Shown: positions 1-8,152, numbered from the stretch's first letter. The stretch is 16,854 nucleotides of DNA from Lysobacteraceae bacterium (GCA_017990865.1 JAGNNB010000019.1:1-16854); one strand, 5' to 3'. Numbers and translations: made by a program. Notes: generated by a model from the sequence alone, not told the origin.

Positions 1-2967
1 CTTCACCGCATTGCCAAGCAAATTCAGCACGATTTGTTTGAGCCGCAAGGGATCGCCGACCCAGCGTTCGGGCGTTTCCTGGTCGCGCTCGACCGAAAAA
101 CGAAGTCCTTTGCGCGCCGCCAATGGCGACATCAAACCCGCGATTTCGTCGATCGACGCATCCAGCCCGAATTCGACGCGCTGCAATTCCAGACGACCGG
201 CCTCGACCCGCGCCAAATCGAGCGCGTCGTCGACCAACCTGAGCAGATGCTCGCCCGCACGGCGAATCGATTGTGCCTGCCCATGCTGACGCGGGTCCAA
301 ACCGCCGGCGAGCAATAATTCGCTCATGCCGAGCACACCGGTCATCGGCGTACGCAATTCGTGGCCCAAATCGGCGAGAAAGCGGCTTTTGGCGTCGGAC
401 GCTTGTTCCGCCAATTCTCGTTTCTGGCGCGCCAACTGATACGTATGTCGTCGCTTCAAACGCAATCGATCCAAGTACGACAGCCACCACAACAACGCCG
501 AAATCAGCAAAACGTACACCGCCAATGCCCACGCGCTGCGCCACCACGGCGGCATCACCTCGATCGACAACTTGACCGGCTTCGACCACGCGCCGTCCGC
601 GTTCGCCGCTTGCAGCTCCAAGGTATAGCGCCCCGGCGGCAATCTGGAAAAAACGCGCTCGCTCGGCCCTTGCTGCAGCACCCAGTCGGGATCTTCGCCG
701 TGCATCCGCGAGCGATAGCGATGCGACTGCGGATCGGAAAACGACAACAACCTCGGCACGACCCGAAGATCGCGATCGCCCGCGAGCATCCTGACGGGCC
801 GACTGGGGTCGAGCGTCCGCTCGCCGCCATCGCGCCGCAAGGACAGCGACTCGACCGACAAAAACGAAGGCTTCGCGGGCTCCAAACCAAGCTCCGGATC
901 GAAAAACGCCAACCCATCCGCCGACAACGCGACCGCTCGATTCGGCCCGAGCAAAACGGGCGGACCGTAGTAGAAATCCGTACCGGGAAGGCCGTCGTGA
1001 ATGCCGAAGAGGCGGGCTCTGTTTTGTTTGGGGTCGTATTCCAACAGCCCGCGCAGGGTTGTCAACCATATATTACCAGATGGACTGATCCTCATACCTT
1101 CAGAATCAACTAATGGCATGCCCTCCTCTTCTCCAATCTGTTGAAGAAACTTAAGTGTTCGTCCGTTCCATTGATAGCGTTCAAGAACCCCTAGCCTTGA
1201 TATCCAAAGCTCATTCTCGGCCCGAAAAGCGAATGCGCTGACGCGAGCCCCCCGGCGCAGCGGGACTTTTACAAACCGATCACCAGACCATCGATACATA
1301 TCACGGTCGTCCGTGTACCACGGGCTCCCATCTGTGTGGAATGATAATTCGACTATCCCTGGTGTCGAATGCCCAAAAATTTCTGCTGCCGTCTCTCTAT
1401 ACAAAAGACGCCCGTCCTCCGAGTAAGACTGTAAATCTCCACCAAAAAAAGAAATCCATATTTTTCGATCTTTCGAACATCGCAGGCGTGCGGGATAGGT
1501 CAACAAATTGTCTCGCCTAATTTCGATTAATCGCTTGCCTCTGCTAGCATTTAAGTCCAATTCCACAACCCCTCTTCTGTCGGCAACAAGCACCTTCCCG
1601 AAGCAAATTTCAACAGAGCGAGGGCCGACGATTCCGATCTTCCTAATATCCCTGATGATCTCAGGGCGAAGCGTTTTCGACGAAAATCGATATAGTGTCG
1701 AACCACTCAACAGCCATGATCGCCCACTTTCATCGCCTGCAACAGCAACAATGTCTTGCCAATCCGCATTGAATTTCTCGAAAGATTTTACGGTAATGAA
1801 TCTATCGCTGTTTGACGATAAATACGACAACCCTTGCACGTCCCCAACGACCCAAAGACCGTTTCCTTGATCTTTGTGAAGTGAGAAAATGCTGGCCGCC
1901 AAGATCGGCCGCATGTGCCTAGCGTTGATTGTCTTTCTGTCATCTCCCATGAAGTGATTTTCGTCGTTTTTCGCAATCTGACTGCGGTCTTCTCCGCTTG
2001 AAAACCGATGTTTATAGAGCCCAAGCGTGGTACCGATCCAATGACCTCCTTTGCTATCATTTACTACAATTGCGCCGCCAGGAAAGTCCGGTATTTTTTC
2101 TAAAACCAAGCCATTCACACCCACCCTATACAAACTCCGTTCAGTGCCAACCCAAAATTCAGTTTCACTTTGCGCGCTAATCGCTGAAATTTCTTCTCGG
2201 CCTATGATGGACTCTGCATGCCTTTCAATCTTTCCACCTTTCAAACGCAGCAAACCGTCTGTCGTTCCGACCCACAGCGTCGCTGAAGAATCTTGATATA
2301 TGGAAAATGGAATGATTGCACTGCTAGCACTTTTGACATGGGATTTCAGAGGAAATCGAACTGCATTGCCGAGCGGATCAAGCCTGCATAGATCGCTATC
2401 CAAAGTGCCGATCCACAATGCGCCGTCTCGCGTCTCTTTCAGCACAGACACACCGACAACACATGCTTTTGCATCCCTTTCGAGTCGAAGATGCCGGAAC
2501 CCACGCCGATCCCGACCGAGAACACTTAAGCTATCGACTGTCGCAACCCAAATGCGATCCTGAGAATCTGCATGGATACTCATCACATTACTCGACGGCA
2601 ACGAATCCTCTCGCTTCGGGTCGTGCCGCCAATGCCTGAAGCCGGTGCCGTCGTAGCGTGCGAGGCCATCGATCGTGGCGACCCATACGTAGCCTTGTCG
2701 GTCGATGGCGAGGTCGTTGACGCTCTTCGACAACCCCTGCTCCGGCCCGAAGCGAATCATGTTCGGCGGGCTGGGCGGCGCTTCCGCTATCGTCGCTGCG
2801 TCGACGGCCGTATTCGATGCCGCCGCGGGCGCCACGAAGGCGAGGGCGATCGCGACCGCCCAACCGCGTAGCGCTTGGGGCAAGGCGAACACCTTCGAGG
2901 CCGCGCCTCGCACGACCGAAGGTCGCGGTTGTGGCCTTCCGTCGCGTTCCCTGCTCGTTATCCGCAT
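1..2967 (-). CDS. Sensor histidine kinase with periplasmic Reg_prop beta-propeller (3' end outside window)
   Basis: This is an uninterrupted minus-strand reading frame of 989 codons that runs off the left edge, so the C-terminus is missing. The ATG at 2967-2965 is preceded by AGGGGG. A signal sequence lies at about residues 30-51. Many propeller blade motifs follow (YVWVATIDGLARYDG, LWVGTTDGLLRL, NIWLTTLRGLLEYDP), then a Y_Y_Y-type region at about residues 730-800 and a membrane helix at about 810-829. The HisKA domain carries the phospho-acceptor His869 in GHELRTPMTG. The window ends inside the HATPase N-box (GDPLRLKQIVLNLLGNAVK, Asn982 and Asn986). Family knowledge: such one-piece sensors bind ligands, often glycans, in the periplasm and may end in receiver and HTH domains; whether this one does cannot be seen. 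Codons for about residues 127-630 are much more AT-rich than both ends. It is divergent from the YceI operon. Confidence 0.93.
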   Translation of the reverse strand, partial: MRITSRERDGRPQPRPSVVRGAASKVFALPQALRGWAVAIALAFVAPAAASNTAVDAATIAEAPPSPPNMIRFGPEQGLSKSVNDLAIDRQGYVWVATIDGLARYDGTGFRHWRHDPKREDSLPSSNVMSIHADSQDRIWVATVDSLSVLGRDRRGFRHLRLERDAKACVVGVSVLKETRDGALWIGTLDSDLCRLDPLGNAVRFPLKSHVKSASSAIIPFSIYQDSSATLWVGTTDGLLRLKGGKIERHAESIIGREEISAISAQSETEFWVGTERSLYRVGVNGLVLEKIPDFPGGAIVVNDSKGGHWIGTTLGLYKHRFSSGEDRSQIAKNDENHFMGDDRKTINARHMRPILAASIFSLHKDQGNGLWVVGDVQGLSYLSSNSDRFITVKSFEKFNADWQDIVAVAGDESGRSWLLSGSTLYRFSSKTLRPEIIRDIRKIGIVGPRSVEICFGKVLVADRRGVVELDLNASRGKRLIEIRRDNLLTYPARLRCSKDRKIWISFFGGDLQSYSEDGRLLYRETAAEIFGHSTPGIVELSFHTDGSPWYTDDRDMYRWSGDRFVKVPLRRGARVSAFAFRAENELWISRLGVLERYQWNGRTLKFLQQIGEEEGMPLVDSEGMRISPSGNIWLTTLRGLLEYDPKQNRARLFGIHDGLPGTDFYYGPPVLLGPNRAVALSADGLAFFDPELGLEPAKPSFLSVESLSLRRDGGERTLDPSRPVRMLAGDRDLRVVPRLLSFSDPQSHRYRSRMHGEDPDWVLQQGPSERVFSRLPPGRYTLELQAANADGAWSKPVKLSIEVMPPWWRSAWALAVYVLLISALLWWLSYLDRLRLKRRHTYQLARQKRELAEQASDAKSRFLADLGHELRTPMTGVLGMSELLLAGGLDPRQHGQAQSIRRAGEHLLRLVDDALDLARVEAGRLELQRVEFGLDASIDEIAGLMSPLAARKGLRFSVERDQETPERWVGDPLRLKQIVLNLLGNAVK

Positions 2968-3006
2968 ATTCCCCCTGAACCGCTGCACGTTGTTCCCGCC
3001 GTCGCG

Positions 3007-3023
3007 GCGCCCGGACCGGGCGC
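3007..3023. repeat. 8-1-8 inverted repeat between kinase and yceI genes
   Basis: GCGCCCGG, one base, then CCGGGCGC form a perfect inverted repeat in the 152-bp divergent intergenic region, about 40 bases upstream of the kinase ATG. It could be an operator or part of a leader hairpin. No protein partner can be named from sequence. Confidence 0.4.
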
Positions 3024-3070
3024 GGGACGCTTCATTGCGTTCGCCGCAGGCATATCCTGCCGGAGGGTTT

Positions 3071-3076
3071 TAGAAT
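3071..3076 (+). promoter_or_regulatory. Possible -10 element of the yceI operon
   Basis: TAGAAT lies 43 bases upstream of the first YceI ATG in the divergent intergenic region. No good -35 element is found at the normal distance, so this is only a candidate. The ribosome binding site GAGG at 3109-3112 is well placed for the ATG at 3120. Confidence 0.25.
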
Positions 3077-3119
3077 CCCGCAAGCGGTCGACCCTGCCGC
3101 GACTTTCCGAGGACCTTCC

Positions 3120-3926
3120 ATGCGCGCTTGCGACGATTGCCTATTCGCCCATGCCAGAGCGTTGGCGTTGACCTTCGCGTGCTGGTCATGGTTATGGGCC
3201 ATACCCGCGTTCGCTGCGGCGGACACGCCGCCATCGCAGAGTCCGGGCGAGGAAATCCCCGTGTATTGTTTGGATCCCGTGCATACGCGCGCGATGTTCG
3301 CGATCGAACATGCGGGCTTTTCGAAGGCGATCGGCACGGTCTCAGGCAGCACAGGCGAACTGCGTTTCGATCCCGCGCATTGGTCGCAAGCGCGACTGGA
3401 GGCTGCCGTGCCGTTGGCGCGGGTGGATCTGGGCGATGCGAAGTGGAACAAGACCGCCCTCGCCGGCAATCTGCTCGACGTCGAGCGCTATCCCGAAGCG
3501 CGCTTCGTCTCGACGCGCGTCGAGCCGCTCGACGAACGCCGTGCGACCGTCCACGGGATGCTGACCCTGCATGGCACGACCCAGGCCATCGCATTGAACG
3601 TCGAGCTGAATGCGATGAAGCGCCACCCGTTGCCGCCGTTTCGTCGTACCGTTGGCTTTTCCGCCACGGGCCGCATCAGTCGTAGCGCGTTCGGTATCGA
3701 TGCCTGGCCGAGCGTGATCGGCGACGACGTGGAACTGCGGATCGAGGCCGAAGCCACGCGCGGCGCCTGCGATGGCGACGATTCCGAACCCGCACCGGCC
3801 GACAGTGTCTCGCCCGAACCGAACGAACGCGCACCGAACGCATCGGAGAGCGCCTCTTCTTCCGCGGACCGATCCAACTCCCCGCCCCCTACACCCCTCT
3901 CGCACGCACCGGAGTCGCCGCAATGA
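3120..3926 (+). CDS. YceI family periplasmic protein with disordered C-terminal tail
   Basis: The protein has 268 residues. A signal peptide covers about residues 1-33 (LWAIPAFAAA). A YceI-like lipocalin-fold domain follows at about 47-213: an opening strand with DPVHTRAMFAIEHAGFSK, the central NLLDVERYPEARF motif, the LTLHGTTQ strand pair, and SAFGIDAW near the end. Known family members bind isoprenoid or other hydrophobic ligands in the periplasm; the ligand here is unknown. Residues about 214-268 form an unusual tail rich in Ser, Pro, Glu and Asp that the family does not need. The ATG at 3120 follows GAGG with seven bases of spacing. The stop overlaps the next start as ATGA (3923-3926), which suggests translational coupling to the cytochrome b561. 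Confidence 0.9.
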   Translation: MRACDDCLFAHARALALTFACWSWLWAIPAFAAADTPPSQSPGEEIPVYCLDPVHTRAMFAIEHAGFSKAIGTVSGSTGELRFDPAHWSQARLEAAVPLARVDLGDAKWNKTALAGNLLDVERYPEARFVSTRVEPLDERRATVHGMLTLHGTTQAIALNVELNAMKRHPLPPFRRTVGFSATGRISRSAFGIDAWPSVIGDDVELRIEAEATRGACDGDDSEPAPADSVSPEPNERAPNASESASSSADRSNSPPPTPLSHAPESPQ

Positions 3927-4528
3927 GCTTCAAAAATACGCCCGATCGTTGGGGCGCCATCAGTCAATCGCTGCATTGGATCGTCGTCGTTCTGATCCTG
4001 GTCATGGCCTACCTCGGCTTGACCATGGGCGATCTTCCGAACGGCCCCGATAAGATCAAAACCTATGCTTTGCACAAGTCGATCGGCCTGACGATTCTCG
4101 GATTGGTCGGCCTGCGCGTGCTCTGGCGTCTGTACGCGGGCACGCCGCATCCGGTGCCGAATACACCGCGCTGGCAAGAACGCATCGCCGCGCTGACGCA
4201 TCTCGCGATCTACGCCCTGCTGTTCGCCATTCCGATCAGCGGCTGGGTGCTGAATTCCGCGGCCGGTTTTCCGTTGCAGTGGTTCGGTGTGGTGAATCTT
4301 CCGCACATCGTCGACAAGAGTCACGATCTGCACGAACTGGCCGAGGAAGCCCACGAGATCATGTTCTGGCTCTTGGCCTTGCTCGTCGTGGCGCACGCCG
4401 GCGCGGCGTTCTATCACCATCTGTTCCAGCGCGATGCGACGCTGGCGCGGATGCTGCCGCGCGGCTGGATCAAGCTCGACACACCAAACGCGACCGAGCC
4501 GCCCTCTTCTTCATCGTCCTCGGCATGA
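3923..4528 (+). CDS. Cytochrome b561 family protein
   Basis: The 201-residue inner-membrane protein has four hydrophobic helices at about residues 14-35, 52-71, 91-111 and 146-167, the pattern of the bacterial b561 (CybB/YceJ) family. Candidate haem-b ligands are His18 (SLHW), His51 (ALHKS), and His144 and His158 on the last helix. The family moves electrons in the membrane, typically from quinol. It overlaps the preceding yceI stop by ATGA, and its own TGA (4526-4528) overlaps a possible ATG at 4525. In E. coli the yceJ and yceI genes are also neighbours, so a shared redox or quinone-related role is likely. The C-terminus ends in a serine run. Confidence 0.93.
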   Translation: MSFKNTPDRWGAISQSLHWIVVVLILVMAYLGLTMGDLPNGPDKIKTYALHKSIGLTILGLVGLRVLWRLYAGTPHPVPNTPRWQERIAALTHLAIYALLFAIPISGWVLNSAAGFPLQWFGVVNLPHIVDKSHDLHELAEEAHEIMFWLLALLVVAHAGAAFYHHLFQRDATLARMLPRGWIKLDTPNATEPPSSSSSSA

Positions 4529-4572
4529 CCTCCGCAACCGCCTACTCCCTCCCCTCGTTCAGGATTTCGACC

Positions 4573-5172
4573 ATGCGTTCGCTTTCCGTTTCTGCCCTGT
4601 TGTCTTCGACCGCCGCGCTCGCGCTCGGCGCTTCGTTCGTATCGCCCGCTTTCGCCGCCGATTACACCCAAGCACCCGGCTCCACGCTCGGTTTTTCGGG
4701 CAAATATCAAGGCGAGGCCTTCAACGGCACCTTTCCCGGCTTCGTCACGAAATTCAGTTTCGATCCGAAACAACTGACGTCCGCGAAGCTCGACGTCACC
4801 ATTCCGCTCGCCACCGCGACCACGCGCAACGCCGATTACGACGGCGAATTGCGCGGCAATTCGTTCTTCAACAGCAAACAATTTCCGCAGGCACGCTTCA
4901 CGTCGACGAAATTCCGCAGCCTGGGTGGCAACAAATACGCCGCCGACGGCACGCTCAGCCTGCGCGGCGTTTCCAAGCCCGTGGTGTTGACCTTCACCTG
5001 GACGCCGGGCACCAAGCCGATCCTCGCCGGCAGCGCGGTGGTGAAGCGCTTGGACTTCGGTGTCGGCGGCGGCGAGTGGGCGGATACCGGCACGATTCCG
5101 AACGACATCAAAGTCACGACCAAAGTGATTTTCTCGTTGGCGGCCACCATCGCGACGCCGGCGAAGAAATAA
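4573..5172 (+). CDS. yceI: YceI family periplasmic protein (second copy)
   Basis: The 199-residue protein has a clear signal peptide (about residues 1-29, ending SPAFAA) and a full YceI domain: TQAPGSTLGFSGKYQGEAF at the start, GNSFFNSKQFPQARF in the middle, GTLSLRGVSKPV, and GGGEWADTGTIPNDIKV near the end. This is closer to the textbook YceI pattern than the first gene of the operon. The ATG at 4573 is preferred because AGGA at 4561-4564 lies eight bases upstream and the signal peptide begins there. An ATG at 4525, overlapping the b561 stop, would add 16 residues. It is the last gene of the operon and is followed by a REP-like hairpin. Confidence 0.92.
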   Translation: MRSLSVSALLSSTAALALGASFVSPAFAADYTQAPGSTLGFSGKYQGEAFNGTFPGFVTKFSFDPKQLTSAKLDVTIPLATATTRNADYDGELRGNSFFNSKQFPQARFTSTKFRSLGGNKYAADGTLSLRGVSKPVVLTFTWTPGTKPILAGSAVVKRLDFGVGGGEWADTGTIPNDIKVTTKVIFSLAATIATPAKK

Positions 5173-5244
5173 ACGCGCGTTCGCGCCGCGCAGGTTCGTT
5201 CGTCGCGGCATCATCGCTCGCTCAAAGCGCGTCGTCGTCGCGCC

Positions 5245-5314
5245 GGTAGAGCGGCCTTCAGGCCGCTCTACCTCAAACGAATCCCCGAGAGAGCGGCCTG
5301 AAGGCTGCTTTACC
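5245..5314. repeat. REP-like palindrome pair, possible bidirectional terminator
   Basis: A perfect 13-bp inverted repeat (GGTAGAGCGGCCT, two-base loop, AGGCCGCTCTACC) lies at 5245-5272. An imperfect second copy follows at about 5289-5314. They sit between the convergent yceI and haem-protein genes, so the hairpins may end or protect both transcripts, although there is no T-tract. The second copy contains the TAA stop of the haem-protein gene. The core resembles the palindromes at 15206-15359. Confidence 0.75.
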
Positions 5315-5918
5315 GTTGGGATGCGGTGCCGGTCGTCGAATCGCTGCGCTGCGGCGTCTTCGGCATCGGTTCCAAACGGTAGACGAACGCGCCGAGCATA
5401 TCGCCGGCGCGTTTGTTTTGATGGCAACCGAGACATTCGTCGCCCGCGCGGATCGCGCCGATCACGTCCAAACCCGCAGGACCGCGCCGATGCGCGACGA
5501 GGCGCTGCCCAGCGTCCAGATCGCGCAACGCTTGCCGTTGTTCGAGCGAAATCGCTCGTCCGCGGCTACGCGTCAACGGGATATCCTTGTTGGGCTGATG
5601 GAAGACATCCATCGAGAAACCGCCGCCGAAGATGCGCGGCGGGTCGTGTTTGGCCACGCCGATCAATTGCAGATCGGCGACGAACCAGGGCGTGCCTTCG
5701 ACGGGTTTGTGGAGCAAGCCCGACATCGCCGGCATCCGGCGTTCACCGAAGCCTTCGCTGTCGATGAACGCCAGCACGTACGCATCGTGCATCCGCCACA
5801 GTTCGTCCATCGGATCGTCGCGTTCGATCGCGAACGAAGCGCCGACGCTGGCGGCTGCGGCCACGACGGCGGCCACGACGATTGCCGCAGCCCATCGATT
5901 ATGAATGTCGCGTTTCAA
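5310..5918 (-). CDS. Membrane-anchored c-type haem protein (single CXXCH), TTG start
   Basis: I propose a 202-residue protein starting at TTG 5918-5916, which overlaps the upstream gene's TGA as TTGA. GGGAG lies about six bases upstream of it. Starting here gives a short basic N-terminus and a hydrophobic anchor or signal at about residues 9-31. A start at the ATG of MDELW would lose this export signal, and a start at 5990 would overlap the glutaredoxin gene by 76 bases. A CLGCH haem-c site is at residues 162-166, so export to the periplasm and covalent haem attachment are expected. The middle has no motif I recognise. The likely role is periplasmic redox or haem sensing; partners are unknown. 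Its stop codon lies inside a REP-like repeat. Confidence 0.72.
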   Translation of the reverse strand: MKRDIHNRWAAAIVVAAVVAAAASVGASFAIERDDPMDELWRMHDAYVLAFIDSEGFGERRMPAMSGLLHKPVEGTPWFVADLQLIGVAKHDPPRIFGGGFSMDVFHQPNKDIPLTRSRGRAISLEQRQALRDLDAGQRLVAHRRGPAGLDVIGAIRAGDECLGCHQNKRAGDMLGAFVYRLEPMPKTPQRSDSTTGTASQR

Positions 5919-6157
5919 ACGGTCGCTCCCGGGATAGGTCGCAGCGACGCCGCGACGGTCGCGGCATCGAAAGGCCAGTCCAATTCCCAATCGTTGCCGC
6001 AGCGCAGCACCGGCACGCGATGGCCGTAGGTCGCTTCCAAGTCATCGTCGGCGTCGATGAACACGCTCTCGAATGCCGGCATACCCGCCTCGGCGAGCAC
6101 GGCCAGCGCAAGATCGCATAAATGGCAGTCGTCGCGTTGGTAGAGAACGTACGGCAT
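5915..6157 (-). CDS. Glutaredoxin-like (DUF836-type) thiol protein
   Basis: The 80-residue protein starts at MPYVLYQRDDCHLCDLALA. It has a CHLC redox motif (Cys11, Cys14) on the first helix of a thioredoxin fold and the cis-proline segment GHRVPVL (Pro49). Size and motifs match small glutaredoxin-family proteins annotated as DUF836. A start further upstream at 6259 would add an unrelated N-terminus, so the ATG at 6157 is preferred although no good ribosome binding site is visible. The gene overlaps the downstream haem-protein start by TTGA. A thiol protein next to a CXXCH protein could hint at cysteine reduction for haem attachment, but this one has no export signal, so that is only a suggestion. 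Confidence 0.85.
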   Translation of the reverse strand: MPYVLYQRDDCHLCDLALAVLAEAGMPAFESVFIDADDDLEATYGHRVPVLRCGNDWELDWPFDAATVAASLRPIPGATV

Positions 6158-6258
6158 CGCACAGGAGGGATGGCGGGGACCGGCATAGCATACGGCGCTT
6201 CGCCCACGAGGATGGCTCGCGCTCCGTGACGACTGGCGGAGTTCCGGGAAATGAGGCA

Positions 6259-6264
6259 TAGAAT
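6259..6264 (+). promoter_or_regulatory. Possible -10 element upstream of the 92-aa gene and sdaA
   Basis: TAGAAT lies 36 bases upstream of the ATG at 6301, in the 143-bp divergent region. The same hexamer occurs upstream of the first yceI gene. No clear -35 element is visible. Confidence 0.25.
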
Positions 6265-6300
6265 ACGGACCGCAACCGTTGCTGAGGGGGAGCTCCGCAG

Positions 6301-6579
6301 ATGCACAATCAGTACATCCAGGTCCGTTATCGCGTTCGCGACTATGCCCGCTGGCGGGCCGTATTCGATGCCGACACCGACGAACAACGCCGCGCCGACG
6401 TCTTCGTCCGCCATGTTCTGCACGACGAGAAGGATCCGAATCAAATCACGCTGATCGCGCAGATCAAGAACCGCGCCGGCCCGATCTCGCTTTCGCGCCG
6501 GAAGGATCTCGCCGCGTTGATCGAGAAAGCGGGCGTGTTACGCGACAGCATCAGCTATCGCTGGCTCGGCGAGCGCTGA
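6301..6579 (+). CDS. Small conserved-looking protein of unknown function, cotranscribed with sdaA
   Basis: The 92-residue soluble protein starts at ATG 6301 with GGGGAG at 6287-6292 as ribosome binding site. The pattern YIQVRYRVRDYARWRAVFDA near the N-terminus resembles the first strand and helix of dimeric alpha-beta barrel proteins (ABM or EthD-like), and the strand QITLIAQI fits too. I cannot assign a function. Its TGA is followed with no gap by the GTG start of sdaA, so the two are almost certainly translated from one message. A link to serine catabolism is possible but only by context. Confidence 0.8.
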   Translation: MHNQYIQVRYRVRDYARWRAVFDADTDEQRRADVFVRHVLHDEKDPNQITLIAQIKNRAGPISLSRRKDLAALIEKAGVLRDSISYRWLGER

Positions 6580-7962
6580 GTGGCCGTCAGCACCTTCGAC
6601 CTGTTCAAGATCGGCATCGGCCCCAGTTCGTCGCATACGGTGGGGCCGATGCGCGCGGCGGCGCGTTTCGTGCATCGTTGGCTGCAAGAATCCGGCGATC
6701 TCGCGCGCACCGCGCGCGTGCGCGCCGAGGTGTTCGGCTCGCTCGCGCTCACCGGCCGTGGACACGGTACCGATAAAGCGGTGCTGATGGGGCTCGAAGG
6801 GCATTGGCCGAACGCGATCGACCCGGACATCATTCCCGCGGCGCTGGCGCGCATCCGCGGCGAGAAAAAAATTCGCCTGCTCGGCACGCACGAGGTCGCG
6901 TTCGACGAGAAGCGCGACCTGATCATGAACAAGCGTCAGAAGCTGCCGTTCCACACCAACGGCATGCGCTTCGGCGCGTACGACGCCGAAGGCCGCGAGC
7001 TGGCGACGCGCGATTACTATTCCGTCGGCGGCGGGTTCGTGGTGAACCAGGACGAAGCGGCGGAAGATCGCATCGTCGCCGACACCACCGAGTTGCGCCA
7101 TCCGTTTTCCAGCGGCGCGGACTTGCTGGCGCAGTCCGAACGCAGCGGTTTGAGCATCGCCGCGCTGATGTTCGAGAACGAACGCGCGTGGCGCGACGAC
7201 GAGGCGATCCGCGAAGGCCTGCGCGAGATTTGGAACGCGATGCAGGCCTGCATGCAGCGCGGCATTCGCGAAACCGGCACGCTGCCGGGCGGGTTGCATG
7301 TGGTGCGCCGCGCGCCCGCGCTGCATGCCGAGCTATCCTCGAAACCCGAAGCGGCGATGCGCGACCCACTGACCGTGCTGGATTGGGTGAATCTTTACGC
7401 GCTGGCGGTGAACGAAGAGAACGCGGCTGGCGGGCGCGTCGTCACCGCGCCCACCAACGGCGCCGCCGGCATCATTCCCTCGGTGCTGCATTATTACGAC
7501 CGCTTCATCCCCGGCGCGAACGAACAAGGCATCTTCGATTTCCTGCTCACCGCCGCCGCTATCGGCATTCTCTACAAAGAAAACGCCTCCATTTCCGGCG
7601 CGGAAGTCGGCTGTCAAGGCGAAGTGGGCGTCGCCTGCTCGATGGCCGCCGCCGGCCTCACCGCCGCACTCGGCGGTACGTCCGGGCAGATCGAAAACGC
7701 CGCGGAAATCGGCATGGAACACAACCTCGGCCTGACCTGCGACCCGATCGGCGGCTTGGTGCAAATTCCGTGCATCGAACGCAACGCGATGGGCGCGGTA
7801 AAAGCCATCAACGCCTCGCGCATGGCACTGCGCGGCGACGGCCAACACAAAGTCTCGCTCGACAAGGTCATCAAGACCATGCGCGACACCGGCCGCGACA
7901 TGCAGGACAAATACAAGGAAACATCGCGCGGCGGGTTGGCGGTGAATGTGATCGAGTGCTGA
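6580..7962 (+). CDS. sdaA: L-serine ammonia-lyase (L-serine dehydratase), iron-sulfur type
   Basis: The 460-residue protein converts L-serine to pyruvate and ammonia in the cytoplasm. The start is GTG at 6580, giving the family N-terminus with [19 protein letters not shown]. The N-terminal beta domain covers about residues 1-160 and the catalytic alpha domain about 190-455. The latter has [14 protein letters not shown] and three cysteines in the expected places for a 4Fe-4S cluster: Cys345 (GCQGEVG), Cys387 (LTCDPIGG) and Cys398 (IPCIERNA). The 11-residue gap between the last two equals that in E. coli SdaA. Length is normal for the single-chain bacterial form. It directly abuts the upstream 92-residue gene. 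Confidence 0.97.
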   Translation: MAVSTFDLFKIGIGPSSSHTVGPMRAAARFVHRWLQESGDLARTARVRAEVFGSLALTGRGHGTDKAVLMGLEGHWPNAIDPDIIPAALARIRGEKKIRLLGTHEVAFDEKRDLIMNKRQKLPFHTNGMRFGAYDAEGRELATRDYYSVGGGFVVNQDEAAEDRIVADTTELRHPFSSGADLLAQSERSGLSIAALMFENERAWRDDEAIREGLREIWNAMQACMQRGIRETGTLPGGLHVVRRAPALHAELSSKPEAAMRDPLTVLDWVNLYALAVNEENAAGGRVVTAPTNGAAGIIPSVLHYYDRFIPGANEQGIFDFLLTAAAIGILYKENASISGAEVGCQGEVGVACSMAAAGLTAALGGTSGQIENAAEIGMEHNLGLTCDPIGGLVQIPCIERNAMGAVKAINASRMALRGDGQHKVSLDKVIKTMRDTGRDMQDKYKETSRGGLAVNVIEC

Positions 7963-7972
7963 CCGGCGCGGG

Positions 7973-8149
7973 ATGAACGACCCGTTCGATGACGCCGTTA
8001 GGCATCATCTGACGGTCGAGCGCTTCGTCCGAATTGCCGAGCGATCCAGAAACGCATCCGTGCGGGAAGACACCCTCGTTTGGACGTATGGCCAGAACCG
8101 ATGGGGCGTTCGTTTGCTATCGGTGCGGCGAAACTCCCAATCGTCCTGA
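7973..8149 (+). CDS. Candidate small ORF (58 aa), unknown
   Basis: This ATG-to-TGA frame begins ten bases after the sdaA stop and encodes 58 residues with a fairly balanced composition (starts MNDPFDDAVRHHLTVERFVR). Counting codons gives about two-thirds G or C at third positions, less than sdaA. No strong ribosome binding site is seen and I recognise no family. A perfect 16-bp palindrome (8153-8168) follows its stop. It may be a real third gene of the sdaA operon or chance; beyond it, up to 8228, I see no other coding signal. Confidence 0.25.
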   Translation: MNDPFDDAVRHHLTVERFVRIAERSRNASVREDTLVWTYGQNRWGVRLLSVRRNSQSS

Positions 8150-8152
8150 ACA

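Noticed and set aside
361..1113. 250-codon plus-strand frame inside the kinase gene
   Set aside because: The minus strand has a continuous, well-matched sensor-kinase frame across the whole interval.
3488..5436. Long minus-strand open frames opposite the YceI-b561 operon
   Set aside because: Their translations are Arg/Gly-rich and lack motifs, while the plus strand encodes recognised families with signal peptides and good start sites.
6170..6229. 19-codon plus-strand ORF preceded by a strong AGGAGG
   Set aside because: The site lies in the divergent leader of the glutaredoxin gene, the peptide is very short, and no conserved feature supports it; chance is the simpler explanation.
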